A stretch of 64,000 nt of DNA from Promerops cafer (Eukaryota > Chordata > Aves > Passeriformes > Nectariniidae), in assembly GCA_013398275.1 (NCBI GenBank), contig VZSE01011604.1, forward strand, positions 945,695-1,009,694. Reading direction: 5' to 3'. Positions 13,257 to 26,000 of this stretch are shown piece by piece. The first letter of the stretch is position 1; every line of letters starts with the position of its first letter. The notes beneath the pieces are model-generated. The model saw nothing but the letters and a program-made list of their open reading frames with translations. It was not told where the DNA came from and made no database searches. A program made the position numbers and the translations under genes.

Positions 13257-13796
13257 TGTAATTGATAGTGAATATTCACTGCCATCAGCCCTTTTAGTGC
13301 TGAAGTTACCAACCTGATAAAAGCCAAGATGCCCATACTGGAATTTGCTTAGGCAAATAGGATGTACTCAGGGTTAAATGCTGTGTGCTGTTGGTACCCA
13401 TGGGGGTATGACAAGAAATTTTCTGAAGAAAGTATTTAACAGGCATGTTTCTGTCAAAGCACTATCCACTTCCAAAGTGGTGGATTATAGTCCCAGACAC
13501 AAACGTGTCAGAAACTTAACTCTGGGTTGCATTTATCTGACAGTACTCCCCACCACATACCCCTAAGCACAGGCCATATCACTAAACAAATGAGAGATAG
13601 AACAACATCACAAATTAAAACTGTGCAACAACCACACTGATTACCAAACTGAACTCAGGATGTAAATGCAGTTAAAAAAAGCATTTCAATTTGACTCCAA
13701 GGATGCACCTACAGTTCCAAATGAACTAGCAATTTTTAGGAATATCTTTTTAACTGATTATAGTCTTGACATGATTTGATACATTGTGGGTCATAA
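13257..13796. other. Unique DNA between poly(A) and CR1
   Basis: No gene or repeat recognised. A 62-codon plus frame is the longest. The region ends at the 3' terminus of an inverted CR1 copy. Confidence 0.5.
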
Positions 13797-14131
13797 AATC
13801 ATAGAACGGTTTAGGTTTGGAAGCAACCTTAAAGAGCATCTAGTTCCCCCCTTGCCATGGGCAGGAACACCTTCACTAGACCAGGTTGTTTAGAGGCCCA
13901 TCCAGCCTGGCCTTGAACACTTCCAGGCATGGTGTATTCACAACTTCTCTGGGCAACCTGCTTCAGTGGCTCACCACACCCACAGAAAAAAATGTCTTCC
14001 TTTCTAAACCTATTGTCTTTCAGTTTAAAGCCCTTTGTTCTATCTCTACAGGTCCTCGTAAAACATCTCTCTCCACCTTTCTTGTAGGCCCCTTTCAGGT
14101 ACTGGAAGACTGCTCTAAGGTCTCCCCAGTC
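13797..14131 (-). mobile_element. CR1 LINE fragment, 3' end, inverted
   Basis: Reads on the plus strand as the reverse complement of an avian CR1 3' end. It starts AATCATAGAACGGTTTAGG (complement of the terminal octamer) and continues through GCCATGGGCAGGAACACCTT, CCAGCCTGGCCTTGAACACT, ACAACTTCTCTGGGCAACCT and a final CCCCTTTCAGGTACTGGAAG. The roughly 335-bp copy is 5'-truncated, the usual state of CR1. Many point differences from the consensus as I remember it indicate an old insertion. No intact reverse-transcriptase frame remains. Confidence 0.95.
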
Positions 14132-16109
14132 ACTTGAGTTCTAATTCTTAAATGTATCCCTAACATTTTCCTTTTATTTTGTTACGGTAACTTCTGAGAA
14201 GTATTCAAGGTACCTGAAATGATAACAGTTATAAAATTGTTTCTCTCATCATTACCTAATCCAGTGGGAAAAGGAGTGGGAGGAAGCAGCACATCTGATT
14301 TATATACTCTATACTTTTTTGTTCCAGCAAAACCTTTTGTGGAAGTTATGGCACAGGAACATGTCTCCCTTGAGCTTTTATACCTGCAAGCAGTACAAAA
14401 ACAAATGTACTTTCCACTGGATGTCCAGCACTCTTTAATCCAAAGACAGGGCCTCTGGGGTACCTTTCCCAGAACAAGGAAGAGACTCTCAAAATTGAGT
14501 GCTGACTGTATACAGACCAGGATCCAGATGGTGTGATCTCATTTCTGGATGTACTGCTGCCTGTTATCATCACTTCTCATCAGAACTTGTGGATCACATA
14601 TTCAGAAATACGTGTTGGCATGTTTCAATGAGATTGTTTTCCTGTCTAGATATTTGGCAATGTTTTGTCATCATATGTCAGATAAAACCATCTTCATTTT
14701 TGGGGATTCCTGAGGGGTTTTTTTGATTTCTCAGCATTTACATGTACAATAAGAATGTTTGTGCATAATTTCTTGTGTCTGTTTGTCCATTTAGAAAACA
14801 CACAGCCCTTTCTCCTCACCCAGGGAAGAGCTGCCCTCTCTGTGTCATTGCTCAACCAAAAACCTCTACTGAGCATGCAGGAGTCCATCATGTAATGGAA
14901 ACCACACAAATGTCCAGACCATCCTGTGCCCAGTCCATTGATTTACAAGCAGACCTCTAATAAGGGTAAAGCTGAATGTGTGGGGTGACACCTATGCTGG
15001 GTGTGCAGGGACCAGAACAGGAGGATTTCCTCAGACACATGACTCCTTGCCCAAGGTAAAAGTGAGTTTTTGCCATGCAGTTGAAATCCTCTAAATCTGC
15101 ATTTTATTGAGATTCTCATCATGTGTAGGGAAGCTAAAATAATTTCCAGAGTAAAATATTTAAGCATTTTGGCTGTAAATCAGACAGTATTTAGTCTAGT
15201 AGCTATAGAAATAAAATTGGGTACATGAACTCCAGTTGATCAGAAAACAGACAAATAAACTTAGCATAACCTGAGAGTTCATATTGACTGAGTAAATCTC
15301 CTGACTAGGAATCAGCATGGTTTTGCTTTTCTTTCCGGTGGGATATTGAGACTGGAGGACTGACTTTTCTCTGAATATTTTTAATTATAAAACATATATA
15401 ATCACAAGCCAGCAGCAAATGCAAATCTCTAGTTTTCCATTTACATCTCTGAAAATGACTTTTTTTTTCTTTCCCTGCTCTGCTATGTAATGTAATTAAA
15501 ATAATCAGACTCTTCTGGCCAAAAACATGTGAGCTATAATACCAATTAATAGCCTTTTGTTTTAAGTAGCACAGGTTTAGGGACTATGACATTTCCTAAA
15601 CATTGTGCCTCTTCTTTTAAAGCATACTTTCATTATAAGCAAAGTACACTGTCCTGATACCATTCTTTTCTGTCATCTGTATATTACAAGTTTTCCACTT
15701 GACCATCATGTTAAATAGTTTTTGGAAGAGGTTATATAAAAGATAATGCAAGTATCAAAATTATTTTTTTCTCAGTGTGGGTTTTAAAGCAATCAGTCTT
15801 GCAATAAACAAGAGACTCTCTTGATAGGAACTGTTAGTATTTGTCAGGCATATTTCCCTAAAAAGAGTTGACTTGATATTAATAGCAATCTGTCGTTCTC
15901 CCTATCAATCAGGAGTTGCAATCAGCCACAAACACACCCTCTAGTTCTCCTTCAATCAGGGAAACAGTGCAGAAACTCAACTGCAAGTATTTAATAAATG
16001 CATAAAGGGAAAAATCAATCAGAAACTGTTGGGGCCACACCATGATACCTTTATTTAAACTAGAATTTTTCTTTCTCTGTGAGCAGTTTTATCATTTATC
16101 AGGTTTGTC
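14132..16109. other. Unique DNA between CR1 copies
   Basis: The longest frame is 105 codons (plus, 14219-14536) with no recognisable product. The stretch near 15.85-16.00 kb has a balanced composition with several CAATCAG words and looks like a possible conserved non-coding segment; this is impression only. Confidence 0.45.
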
Positions 16110-16264
16110 AAGCATTAGCACAAGCTGCCTGGCTGAGTCACCATCCCTGAAGGTATTTAAAAGATCTGGCACTGAGGGACATGATTAAGTGGTGGTCTTG
16201 GTAGTGCTGGCATTGAGCTCCAGATCTTTAAGGTTTCTTCCAAGCAAAATGATTCTATGATTTT
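16110..16264 (+). mobile_element. CR1 LINE fragment, 3' end, direct
   Basis: About 155 bp matching the CR1 3' region in sense: AGTCACCATCCCTGAAGGTA, then a degraded GGACATG..TAGTGG, then GATCTTTAAGGTTTCTTCCA, ending in the octamer ATTCTATG at 16252-16259. It is strongly diverged and 5'-truncated. The octamer is the feature that fixes the 3' end and strand. Confidence 0.92.
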
Positions 16265-16862
16265 CTTCAGGACTTCATATGAGGGAATGAAAATCTAATC
16301 TAGGTCTGTAATATCTAGGGCTGAGGGTTTTGGGAAGTTTTAGGTTCACAGTTATTAAGAAAAAGATAATCAGTGTTGCAACATTTACCACTTAGCACTA
16401 ATGAAAATGTATCTCTTTTTTCCAAGTGCTTTCTGGGAAGGGAAAAGTAGGTTACCTGTCAGCACTTCCCAAATAAGCTTTGCAGCAAAGCACTAGAGCA
16501 GACTCCCCATTTCCCAGCAGTGAGGTATCATTAAAAAAACACCATGAATTTTAAACTAGTAAGCTTGGGTTTTTTTAAAGAGCTTAAGACATTAGCAAAA
16601 CAGATTGTTTCTCCCAATGGTATGTTTAAACAAGCAAGGCTCTTTCAAAGTGTTACTGTATAGAACAGAATTTCACTTATGCATGTGTTTGTAATGCCAA
16701 ATACAAGCTTCTGAAATGCCTTGCAAATTATCCTTCATTATCAAGGAGAGATTTTGTTAGGTACTACTAAGGCTTCAGTCTCAGGACCATATGCTTTGAT
16801 TCACCTATGGGAAATTTCATCCAGGGACTGAAAATCCTATGACATATTTGTCATTTTTTTAC
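16265..16862. other. Unique spacer between two CR1 fragments
   Basis: No gene. A and T runs and ordinary AT-rich DNA. The two flanking CR1 copies are in opposite orientation and belong to visibly different subtypes, so they are separate insertions. Confidence 0.5.
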
Positions 16863-17046
16863 AATCATAGAATTGTTTAGGTTGGAAAGGACTCTCAAGA
16901 CCACAGAGTCCAACAGTTAATACAGAAATGCCAAGTGCACCCCATTAACCATATCCCTAAGTGTCACATCCACAAGCCTTTTTAATTCCTCCAGGAATGG
17001 TGACTCACCCTCTTCTCTGGACAGCCTATTTCAAAGCTTGAAAACC
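16863..17046 (-). mobile_element. CR1 LINE fragment, 3' end, inverted
   Basis: Starts AATCATAGAATTGTTTAGG and continues with GGTTGGAAAGGACTCTCAAG, GAGTCCAACAGTTAATACAG, CTCCAGGAATGGTGACTCAC and GGACAGCCTATTTCAAAGCT. This is the reverse complement of a CR1 subtype different from the copy at 13.8 kb (it has the GGTGACTCA block instead of CCAGCCTGGCC). It is about 184 bp long and 5'-truncated. Confidence 0.93.
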
Positions 17047-17369
17047 CATTAGGGTTAGTAGAAATCAATTATTTGGGGCTTTAGAAACAACCTGAAATAG
17101 TTTGGGAGTAAGGATTTTATTTTTACTTTTTCACTAGGAAGATTGTCTTAAACCACTGTAATAAACTCATACTTGATAAATCACATCCAAGAATCAGGAG
17201 AAATATTTGTTTAATTTGTCTGAAATATAAGATGCAGTAACTATAACCTTGTCTTAAAGTCATCAGAGGTCCTTGGGGATCTTTTTATTAGCTCTAATAT
17301 GGAAAGTCCATATTAATACTGATTTCATTGCAAAATTCTTGTAACAATCAGAAATATGTACATATTCCT
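17047..17369. other. AT-rich unique DNA, no gene seen
   Basis: Nothing recognised. The 322-bp spacer lies between the CR1 end and a homopolymer run. Confidence 0.5.
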
Positions 17370-17398
17370 AAAAAAAAAAAAAAAAAAGAAAAGAAAAG
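17370..17398. repeat. Poly(A)18 with (GAAAA)n tail
   Basis: Eighteen adenines at 17370-17387 followed by GAAAAGAAAAG. Simple sequence with no LINE or SINE body seen upstream. Confidence 0.9.
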
Positions 17399-17792
17399 CA
17401 TTTTAAAGTCAAAATATTTTAAACCAGATAATTTTTGGATTGAATTCTTGAAAAATGCAAGGTAGAAACACCTACAGCACAATTTTGTACTACAATTGTT
17501 CCCTGGTGAATTCACTGTCCTGCAAAAAAAGCATCTAAAAAAGGTCTAAAGCATCTAAGCCAAAGTATTATACCTCTGGTGCTATCAGAGGATGTTATTC
17601 TTGAGCTAATTCATTTTGTGACATCAGAACAGGAAAGCAGTTTAGAATTCAGAGTAAAAAATATGTTCTTTGGCAACCTTGGAAGCAAGAGTAGAAGGAG
17701 TTCTAAACTTTGAAATTGTCAAAAATTGAGTTTGGGTAAACCATAGAACACTAGTTCTCCAGAAGAAATGTGGAAGATGAGTTATAAATTGC
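17399..17792. other. Unique DNA upstream of the minisatellite
   Basis: No gene. A short partial repeat of AAGCATCTAA occurs twice near 17.53-17.56 kb. Nothing else structured. Confidence 0.45.
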
Positions 17793-17825
<33 letters not shown>

Positions 17826-17886
17826 AAAATGTATATGCCAATGTAAATGTATATGAAAATGTATATGAAAATGTATATGTATATGA
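17793..17886. repeat. (ATGTAT)n / ATGAAAATGTAT minisatellite
   Basis: A hexamer TGTATA array changes into a 12-bp higher-order unit with alternating TGTATA and TGAAAA blocks, with one TGCCAA and one TGTAAA variant. The array is about 94 bp long. Because the period is a multiple of three it stays open in frame and translates as an alternating Val-Tyr and Glu-Asn-Val-Tyr peptide inside a 79-codon frame. That frame is a by-product of the repeat, not evidence for a gene. Confidence 0.95.
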
Positions 17887-20731
17887 TTGTGTATCTAAAT
17901 ATAAAAAAATTGAAGCTAAATATTTATTCTACTGTCAATATGGCAACACAAAGTTTCTCTTGTTTAATGCAAGGTGTCTACTAAGTATAAATTCTTCCTA
18001 TATTTGATACTTCTTAAAAGCTACCAATGATCTTCCTATATGTCTCTTTCAAATACTAGTTAAACAAATATTCTAGAAAAGATTTAGGGCTGAAGTTGTT
18101 TTACTACTTTTGAGCATAAGATACAAATACACAACAGAATTGCCATTAAATAACTGAAATATACCTAAAAGGTAAAGAACTAAAAACCAGGAAAAGAATT
18201 TTCATATGAACCATTAGACCCAAGTAAAGTGGATTACATTGACTTTTTAACATTAAATACCAAATCTTAAAAATATCAGATTAATACTGCTTTGATACCA
18301 TGCTAACTAACTGACTTTCTAAATTATAATTATATTTAGTAAGAAATGTAAGTCTCACACTTAAGTATCAATACAAAATTATTTCAGTCCATGTTTTGGT
18401 CAAAACATCATATAGATCCTTTTGCATTACCTACTAATCCTAGTACCCTGTAAACTTAAGTCAGTCATGAAGCTGTTCTGGAAAGTTATGATGAGCATAT
18501 AATTTTGAAAACACTATATAAAAACGCAATAATTTAAGAGATTATTTTACAGGAGTCATACAAGATAACTTACTCTACTTAACAGGTGTACTGTTTTAGG
18601 AATAAATTATGCTATTCTGCACTGCTATTTGTCTTCCACGTTTGCTTTGCATCTGCTAGGTGGCTAAGAAGAAAATATGTCTTTGTCTCTGCCCTTGCTT
18701 TCCTTGGATCAGTGTATTACAAAAATCATATATATTATCAATCATATGTATTTAAATATTCAAAATGTTTTTAATTAATTCTGAGACACAGCATCTGAAG
18801 TTATGGATGTAGTGGCACCACAGAGAATGCACCCTATGCCTAAATTGGGAAAGTACCTGAAATCTCCCCCATTGTTACTGAAATGCTCCAACTTGATGAC
18901 AGAAAGAGCCAACAATGTCACTTTACAACCTAGTAATATTCCACTGCAAGAAAGTTTTATTCTTAGAACGATATTATTTTGTTCTGAGGCAGCTAATGCC
19001 AGCTGTGCAATCAAATACTAGAGACAAGCCACAGACATATCAAGGTGATTGTACCATATCTAGCAACACCTGAACCAAGAGGAATATTTTTATTCCTTTT
19101 ATCTCTATGTTCCTTAGAAACTAATTTTGAAAATTGTCATATTTCAGTAGCTTTAAAAATACCTAATTTATTAAGAAGTTGTATCATTTTTCTGTAAATG
19201 ATTAATAAATGTGGTACACTTGGAGGACAGAGTTATCAAAAGACACAGAATGCAAAATAAAATATTGTGATTGAAGTAAGAATCAAAGCCTGTGAAGTCC
19301 AGTAAAATGGGATCAACATTTAATTAAATTGGATTTCTCATTCTGGAAGTGAATGATAAATAGCAGTCATGTATTTTACAATGCTTTAAATCATGACACA
19401 TTCCCATATTTATGTTGTTATCAAGCATGTCTAGACACGGCTGCAATGAAGTTCTATGTTTTACCCTTTTAATTAGGGCTTTCTGCTCTGCTTTTGCTAA
19501 CAGCTCTGGCAAGAGTAATTTTCTATAATCAAAATCAAACATATGCATAAAAGTTCAATTAGAAATTTACTCTCTTTGTGGGAATACAGTTTTTGCATTT
19601 AATAATACGGGAACTGAATTTAACTTATTGTTTGCAATTTCTATTAGAGGGACCCACTTAGTAGACTGCCAGAAAAGTTACCAATCAGGCAAGCTGAGAA
19701 CTAATGACTCATTTTCCATGGAGTTGGTAAAGACTGAGTTAGCCTAAAATAGCCTGCATTTTTAGCATGACAGGTATCTAGTTATGCATCAAAAGTAAAA
19801 AAGAAATTTTAAAAAATGCAAAAGAAATATTAAGTTTCTAGGAAATTCATACCTTTCATGACTAGAAAAACATACTTTTTTTATATATGCAACTTTTTCA
19901 TACTGGAAATTTACAATTGACCACTGCTTTTGTCCTCTTCTTTTTTTCTTTTCCATGTGTAGATGATTTCTTTTTAATTTTTTTTTTGCCTCCCAAAACC
20001 ACAGAGAAGTCTAAGAATGGTATAAACAAGTCTGTTTCACTCTCATGCTCTGTCCTCATTCACTCAGACTGCTGATCCCGAGCTGAAACTTTGGACACAC
20101 AAAAAAGAATCTCACCTTTCAGACGCAGACTGTCAAACTAAATCAAGTGTCAAGCAACTCTTCCCACAGACTGTAAACACCAGGAATATTTGAAGAAAAG
20201 GACTCCTGAAAAGGAAACAAGATTTGATTCCTCCTGGAAAGAAACAAACTTTGATTCTTTGCCTTTGAAGCCTGATTCTTTTCAGATGAAGTTACTACAG
20301 AGGAACATTCTAAAACAAATCATGTTTTGTAAGAGAGCTCAATGAATTCAAACATCTTGGGTAGGAAGAAACCAGATTTTAAAGTAACAAAGTGTTTTTT
20401 CCTGTGACAAGAAGGAAAGTGGAGGTTAAAATGAGCTTGTGTTACCAAAACTGTGGAGAGCAGTTGTGTGTATGTTGTCGGTCTTTGCTGCACAGTGGAT
20501 GTGTACCCTAGTGATTGTACCTACTGCTGTGCTTACTTCAGTCAATAACAGGAAATAGATCATTTCAGGACAATTCTTGTAAAAGGACTACAAAGGAAGG
20601 ACTCTTCAATGGAATATTATTCTCCAAGGCCATCTCAGCCAGCTTGTCAGAATTTTTTTACAAGGAACTTGAAAAGCAAGTATATCAGCCATTTTCTACC
20701 AGATATTTTAAGCCTTGAACAAACAAAACAT
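17887..20731. other. Unique DNA, no gene supported
   Basis: AT-rich up to about 18.6 kb. The part from 18.78 to 19.02 kb has a more even composition and is open on both strands (72 and 79 codons) without recognisable product. T-rich at 19.93-19.99 kb. From 20.04 to 20.52 kb the DNA is less AT-rich and holds a tiny Cys-rich frame (20431-20511, 26 residues, six cysteines) that I do not recognise. Confidence 0.45.
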
Positions 20732-20788
20732 CCATATGGTAGCTGCCAATTCAAAAATGGACTGAAATCCACAATGGAAAAGTGAGGA

Positions 20789-20789
20789 N
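20789..20789. other. Unresolved base (N), probable assembly seam
   Basis: A single N between two near-identical segments. It suggests a closed or placeholder gap rather than a sequencing miscall in unique DNA. Confidence 0.8.
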
Positions 20790-20803
20790 CCCATATGGTA
20801 GCT

Positions 20804-20861
20804 ACTTTTCCATTGTGGATTTTCAGTCCAAAAATGGACTGAAAATCCACAATGGAAAAGT
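20804..20861. repeat. Perfect 27-bp inverted repeat with AAAA loop
   Basis: The left arm 20804-20830 (starting ACTTTTCCATTG) and right arm 20835-20861 (ending CAATGGAAAAGT) are exact reverse complements with a 4-nt loop. It could fold into a cruciform or RNA hairpin. It could be an assembly chimera because the N lies 14 bp upstream, or a genuine template-switch palindrome that caused the assembly break. Confidence 0.85.
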
Positions 20862-20866
20862 GAGGA

Positions 20867-22926
20867 CCCAGTTTAAGCTTGTGAAAATAGTGTACACAGA
20901 GATTTTCTGGACAGAAAGTGGTGGGGACAAAAATGAGATGTCTCAAAAACCCAGATGTCTCCACCACACAGAAAAACATGTATTTTTATGTTGACATGCT
21001 AACACCTCATCTAGAATCATGCACACACCATGTTTTCCTCTCAAGTCTTTTGTTATCAATTAAATATAAAATATGCTTATAAGCATAAGAACCTGGAAAA
21101 TTTACCCTTATTTTAACTTTCATATGTGTGTTTGTGTGCATGTATGCATGAAAAATATGTAATCTTTATTCCTATTTCCTTGTCTTTTCCTATATGGGAA
21201 ACGTTGCACTTTTAATGATAACTAGAATATAATAGCTGTGTTGCATTTCAAAAGGCAGGTGTCCTCATTTATCTGTTTCAAGCTAAAAAACCTTCATTTT
21301 TTTACTCTAGGGCAGCTGTCTATAAACATACCAGCACGTTTCTGCCAAAAAGCTCAGATATCCTAGCCAATTTTCTTCTGACTGTGACACTGTTCTAGCA
21401 GCTCAAACCACACACTTTGTAATAAGCAGAGCTTGGTGGTAATAACTTTAAGCTCTCTACCAATTAGTTAGGGGCAGACTTTTAGATGCAGAAAATCATT
21501 CATTTTCCTGACAGACAGTCATGTGGTTGCAACATATAGTTTTACATCACCCAAATCTTTATGTTGCTTAATGATGTTTTAGACCATACATGGAACTGAT
21601 CAAAATATAGAAAAGATTCATAGAAAATTTTACTTTCTGGGTCTTTCATTCTGAGGAAGTTTTTAAGTCAGAAAAAAAAAGACACAGTGGAAAAATATAA
21701 TGGGATGAAGCCTACCCAAAATTGGTGCTCAGGTAAGTAAAACCTTGACTACATCTGCCCAGGTCTAAAGTGTTTGATGATTCTGGTATGTCCTAATAAA
21801 GCAAGCAACATTCAGGCAATTGCTGCATGAAAACCTTTCTCAAAAGCTCTCTACTGTATCTGCCTCTATTTAACTCTTCATGACAAAGAAACAAAGACGA
21901 ACAATTGAAGAATTGTTGATGCTCATACTGTATTTGACAATAGTAACAGTTGCTTGGTTTAGTTATGACAAAATCCAAGAAAATTTGCCTGAGGTGATCA
22001 ACAAGGCCATGGGCTGGTAATGCCAACCACCTAGATAGGATAGCAGTTAGTGGTAGAAATAACAACTGCTTGGGAAGGCTGATGAGGAGTGAGCAGAAGG
22101 CTGAGTCAAGTCTGCTGTGTGTAAAGGGCTGGTCGCCATCTAGGAGCCAGACACATCAGCTATTCTGGAACAAGCATCCTCTTTCCCCAGGTCCATGGTT
22201 ACTGCTACCACTGTGCAGAAGGTTTGATGGTTTATATTGGTTTTATGTCTGTGAGTGTAGAACAGGAGTTATTAAATACGTGGTAGACCCATCCCACTTT
22301 TTCTATCTTAGCATAGAGATTTTAGGTTACTGAGAGGTCTAGTTCGGTTCTTTTGACTATCTCAGCCCTAAATCCTCCCAGGGCTGAATTAGACCTTCAT
22401 GTCTCTCTCTCCCTTTCTTTATACCTTTGGAAAATTTACATCTTGATTGGCATAAAGTATTAATAATCATAATATTGACAGTAATTAAATATTTCATGTC
22501 TGCTCTATTAAGATATTGCCCCAGAACTCTATGTTCAAAACTCACAGTTCGCTGTCATCCTTAGGCCAAATTATAATATTTATAACATGATATAACACGT
22601 CACACTAGATAAATTTGTAAAGAGAGGATATGCATTGTATAATTTTAAGGTGAAATGGATTTAAAAGTATGTAAAACACAGAGGTAAAAATCAGTTTTAA
22701 TAATACATACACTTTTCTTTTTAGTTTGTTATTTATAATTTATCAGTGTTAATTATTCTTCTGTTGCCTCTGACAAGGATACACAAAGGGTGAAATGAAA
22801 TTGTAAAAGGTGATGACAAACTTCTGTATAAAGCTATTTGACTATTCCAAGCTTTACAGCTTGTATATATGCAGAATAATTGCTTGACACACACTTCATT
22901 TGCTCATTTGATTGGTTTTCTGTTTA
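20867..22926. other. AT-rich unique DNA, no gene seen
   Basis: The longest frames are 90 codons on minus (21793-22065) and 87 on plus (22070-22333), abutting each other and neither recognisable. The stretch 21.78-22.33 kb is a little less AT-rich than its surroundings. Confidence 0.45.
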
Positions 22927-23012
22927 ACAAAAAACCCAAACCAACCCCTCAAAAAAACAAACAAAAAAACCAACCAAACCAAAACAAACAAAAACCAACC
23001 AACCAAAAAACC
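22927..23012. repeat. A/C-rich low-complexity tract
   Basis: Irregular CAAAA, CCAACC and AAACAAAC words over about 85 bp with almost no G or T. Simple sequence. Confidence 0.9.
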
Positions 23013-26000
23013 ATTTTGCTATATTCAATATGGCAAAGCTCCTAGAGGATAAATACTTTTTTCAATGCATACCACTGAAGACGTAACAGTGACTTAGGAA
23101 ACTTCTAAAGAATTTCTTCTTTTTTGGTGTCACCTTCTTAGCAGAAAAATGGAGGTAGAATAAAATTAATTGAGAAAATCCAGTAGCATAATCAAATCAT
23201 TACTTTCTGCTTCTGGAAACCACACTGACTTTATTCATCTCTGACTGGTCTACAGTTTATAGTACTTCATGATCCATTTAAGCAATTTATGATATGCAAA
23301 GTTTTCGGCCTAAAGCACATAAATATAAGTTAATAGGTCAGAGCTGGTGAAGTCTAAATATTACCAAATATAGAAAAATATGTATTTTATGTGTTATTTT
23401 CATGAATATGTGGAATTAGGAGGCCAATTATATCCCCAACTTCTTTTGAATAAATTATGTCACAGTTTCAGACAATTGTGGTTTCAAGTATGTCTTAACA
23501 ATGTCTTGCATTATGTTCAGGGTTGCAATGCAAGTAAGTAAGGAATTTAATCCAATTCCCAAATTTCTGAATCCAAAGCAGGTTCTTTAAGTATTGCAAA
23601 ATTAAACTTTCTTGTGTCTATGCAGACATCCAAAAATTAGATTAAAAAACCCCAGCTTTTTCTAATATTTTTAAAGTTCACCTTTATTATCCTAGACAAT
23701 AGAAAAATGCAGTAATTCAAAACATAATAGTTACATTGTGCCATGCATATCACATCTGTATTGTATTTTACAGAAAGTACGATTTTATTGTTATTCTGTT
23801 ATTCTAAAAAAAAATCCTAAAATAGCTTAAATATTGCTTCTTATATATTCAAGAAAGAGGTGAAGTTCATACTGAAAATGTGCACTTAGATTTGCATGTG
23901 GATGTTTCAACTCTCTTTCCTCCTGGCACAACATGCTGTGCATGCACCATATTGAAATGTAACAGTAATATGCCAAAGCATTTCATTCCCTGGTAATTCC
24001 TTTGCAACAGTGAGATTTGTCTACTTACTTCTCTGGAATAAATCTCCAGCATTAACAATTGCTATAACAAAAGAAAGAGCAAGAAAAGAGGCAGTTTGAG
24101 CCTCTAAACATCATACATTTCCAATACACAGGGCACTTTTTTCTCAGTCACTAGAACTGACATGGTGTGTGGGACCTGAAGGATGTGTTTGCAAATGACT
24201 TTCAGAGAAAGTTGAATATGAAATCAAAGTTATTTATGAACTTGCTGCACCAGAACTCTCTTATAGTAGCATGAAGTGTATTCTCAGTCAAAAAATGTCA
24301 GTGATACAGTTCTCCACAAGATGCCTCTCTAATGTAAATGCCTTTGTTAGCATGGAGGATAGGAAAGAAGGAACATGACAAAGGGTAGTTTTCAGTTATC
24401 ACAGGTCTCAAGAAAAACATGAAAGGCAGAAAAATTTTTACAGACACAGTCAACAAAAAGACACTGGGACTCCGGTATTCAAATCTCATTAAGATATTGC
24501 ATATCTAACTATTGCAATAGAGTAATTCTAAAATAAAAAGTAGGTGGAAAGCATATATTTAGGGTCAGAAAAAAAACAAATATAACTAACACTATGCTTT
24601 AGTACTCATGTTAAAACCTACAGAAACATATAGGTAAGAATTCATTGACAATTTACATCAGATGTGACAAAGGTTATTGCATTAGACTATTATTTTTTCA
24701 TCACCCATGGATTTTCTTTGATTGCTAGGCCCTTCAGTTTAGGGGGGCATCCCACTTGTTCCTTTTGTAAACCACTTCCAAAGTCATCCCCGTTTTTTAC
24801 TTCAAATAATTTGTAATTTTCTTTAGTTCAGAAAAAGAGAGGAAAAAAGAATTTCAAAATTGGTCCTAATAACATTTACCTGCAAGAAATTCAGAGGCAA
24901 CTTGCTTACTGATTTTCACAAGAAAAATTTGCACAATCCCTGTGCTATATGCATTAAAACCACATATAATCACAACAATAACTGATGACTACTTACTTGT
25001 GTTTATGGAGTAAATCTATCAGAAACCTAATTAATCACAGACACAGGATTAAACCTTGCCTCCTTTTAACTTCCACTCTTGACTTTAATGTCTGCGAGCC
25101 AAACCCATTCTGTTACAATGACAACTGTTGTGTATTGGAACAGCTCAAATAATTGTTCAGAGGGCAGAAATTATGGAGATTTTCCCTCCCAAATTTTGTT
25201 TTATTAACATGGCTTGATTTGCAAAGGTTTGTGGCTTCTCGGTTCTGACTCAGTTTACAAAGCCCAAAGATTAAACAGCAGTAGAGTAATCCAAGAATGA
25301 AGGAAAGTTTATGTATTTGATTTTAGAGGGGCCCGTGGGAAGCTATTTACTCAGCTCCAGTAAAAGCAGCAAAGTACTGAGCTCCACTTTCTTTAAATAT
25401 CTCACAGATTATCCTATCATTCAGCAAGAACTGGAAGTAGAGTACTGGTTAAAGTATAAAAAATAAGTTTTTGTGTTGTATTATGAAAACTGGGAGTTAA
25501 TTTTTGACCTTTTTTTTTTGAGTTGGGAGTGCATAGGCAGACAAAATGTTGTATGTTATTGTCAGCTAAAAAACTGAAGTCATTAAAAAGAGTAGACAAT
25601 GTGGGAAACAACTGTATCCGTAGGGACAGGCAAGTGCCATGTATTTGGCTCTTTTCTGTTTATGACTTTGCAGTGACGATACAGGCTTAGATTAAACCTT
25701 TTTTTCCATTCTGTGCTCATGTGTAAAATTCAAACTGTGATTCCTAAAGTTAGTATAACATCCTTATGCACAGTGAAGGAAAAGTAGTAAGTGGAAATTC
25801 TTGGATTTATGTTTAGGTATTTCTTCAGATTAAACTGACCTTCTCACAATGTGAATGCCACAGCTACATTGCTTTTCTAATAATCTCTTGCCAGGAGGTA
25901 TTCCTACCCGCTCTTGCTCTCCTTGATATTGTATCCAAATAAAAAAGAATTCTAATTTTTTTCTTCACAGTGCTTTTCTTTTCTCCTCCTTGCTATTATT

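Larger units (their letters stand above)
20732..20866. repeat. Imperfect direct duplication across a single N
   Basis: CCATATGGTAGCT occurs at 20732-20744 and 20791-20803. A 37-38-bp segment ending in AATGGAAAAGTGAGGA occurs at 20752-20788 and 20829-20866, differing by one A. The unknown base at 20789 sits exactly at the junction of the two copies. This is the pattern left when two overlapping contig ends are placed side by side. The second copy carries an additional inverted arm. Confidence 0.85.

Noticed and set aside
13886..14137. An 83-codon plus-strand frame
   Set aside because: It lies antisense across a CR1 fragment. Its translation is that of the reverse-complemented LINE 3' end.
17768..18007. 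A 79-codon frame with Val-Tyr repeats
   Set aside because: Produced by the 6/12-bp minisatellite, whose period is a multiple of three.
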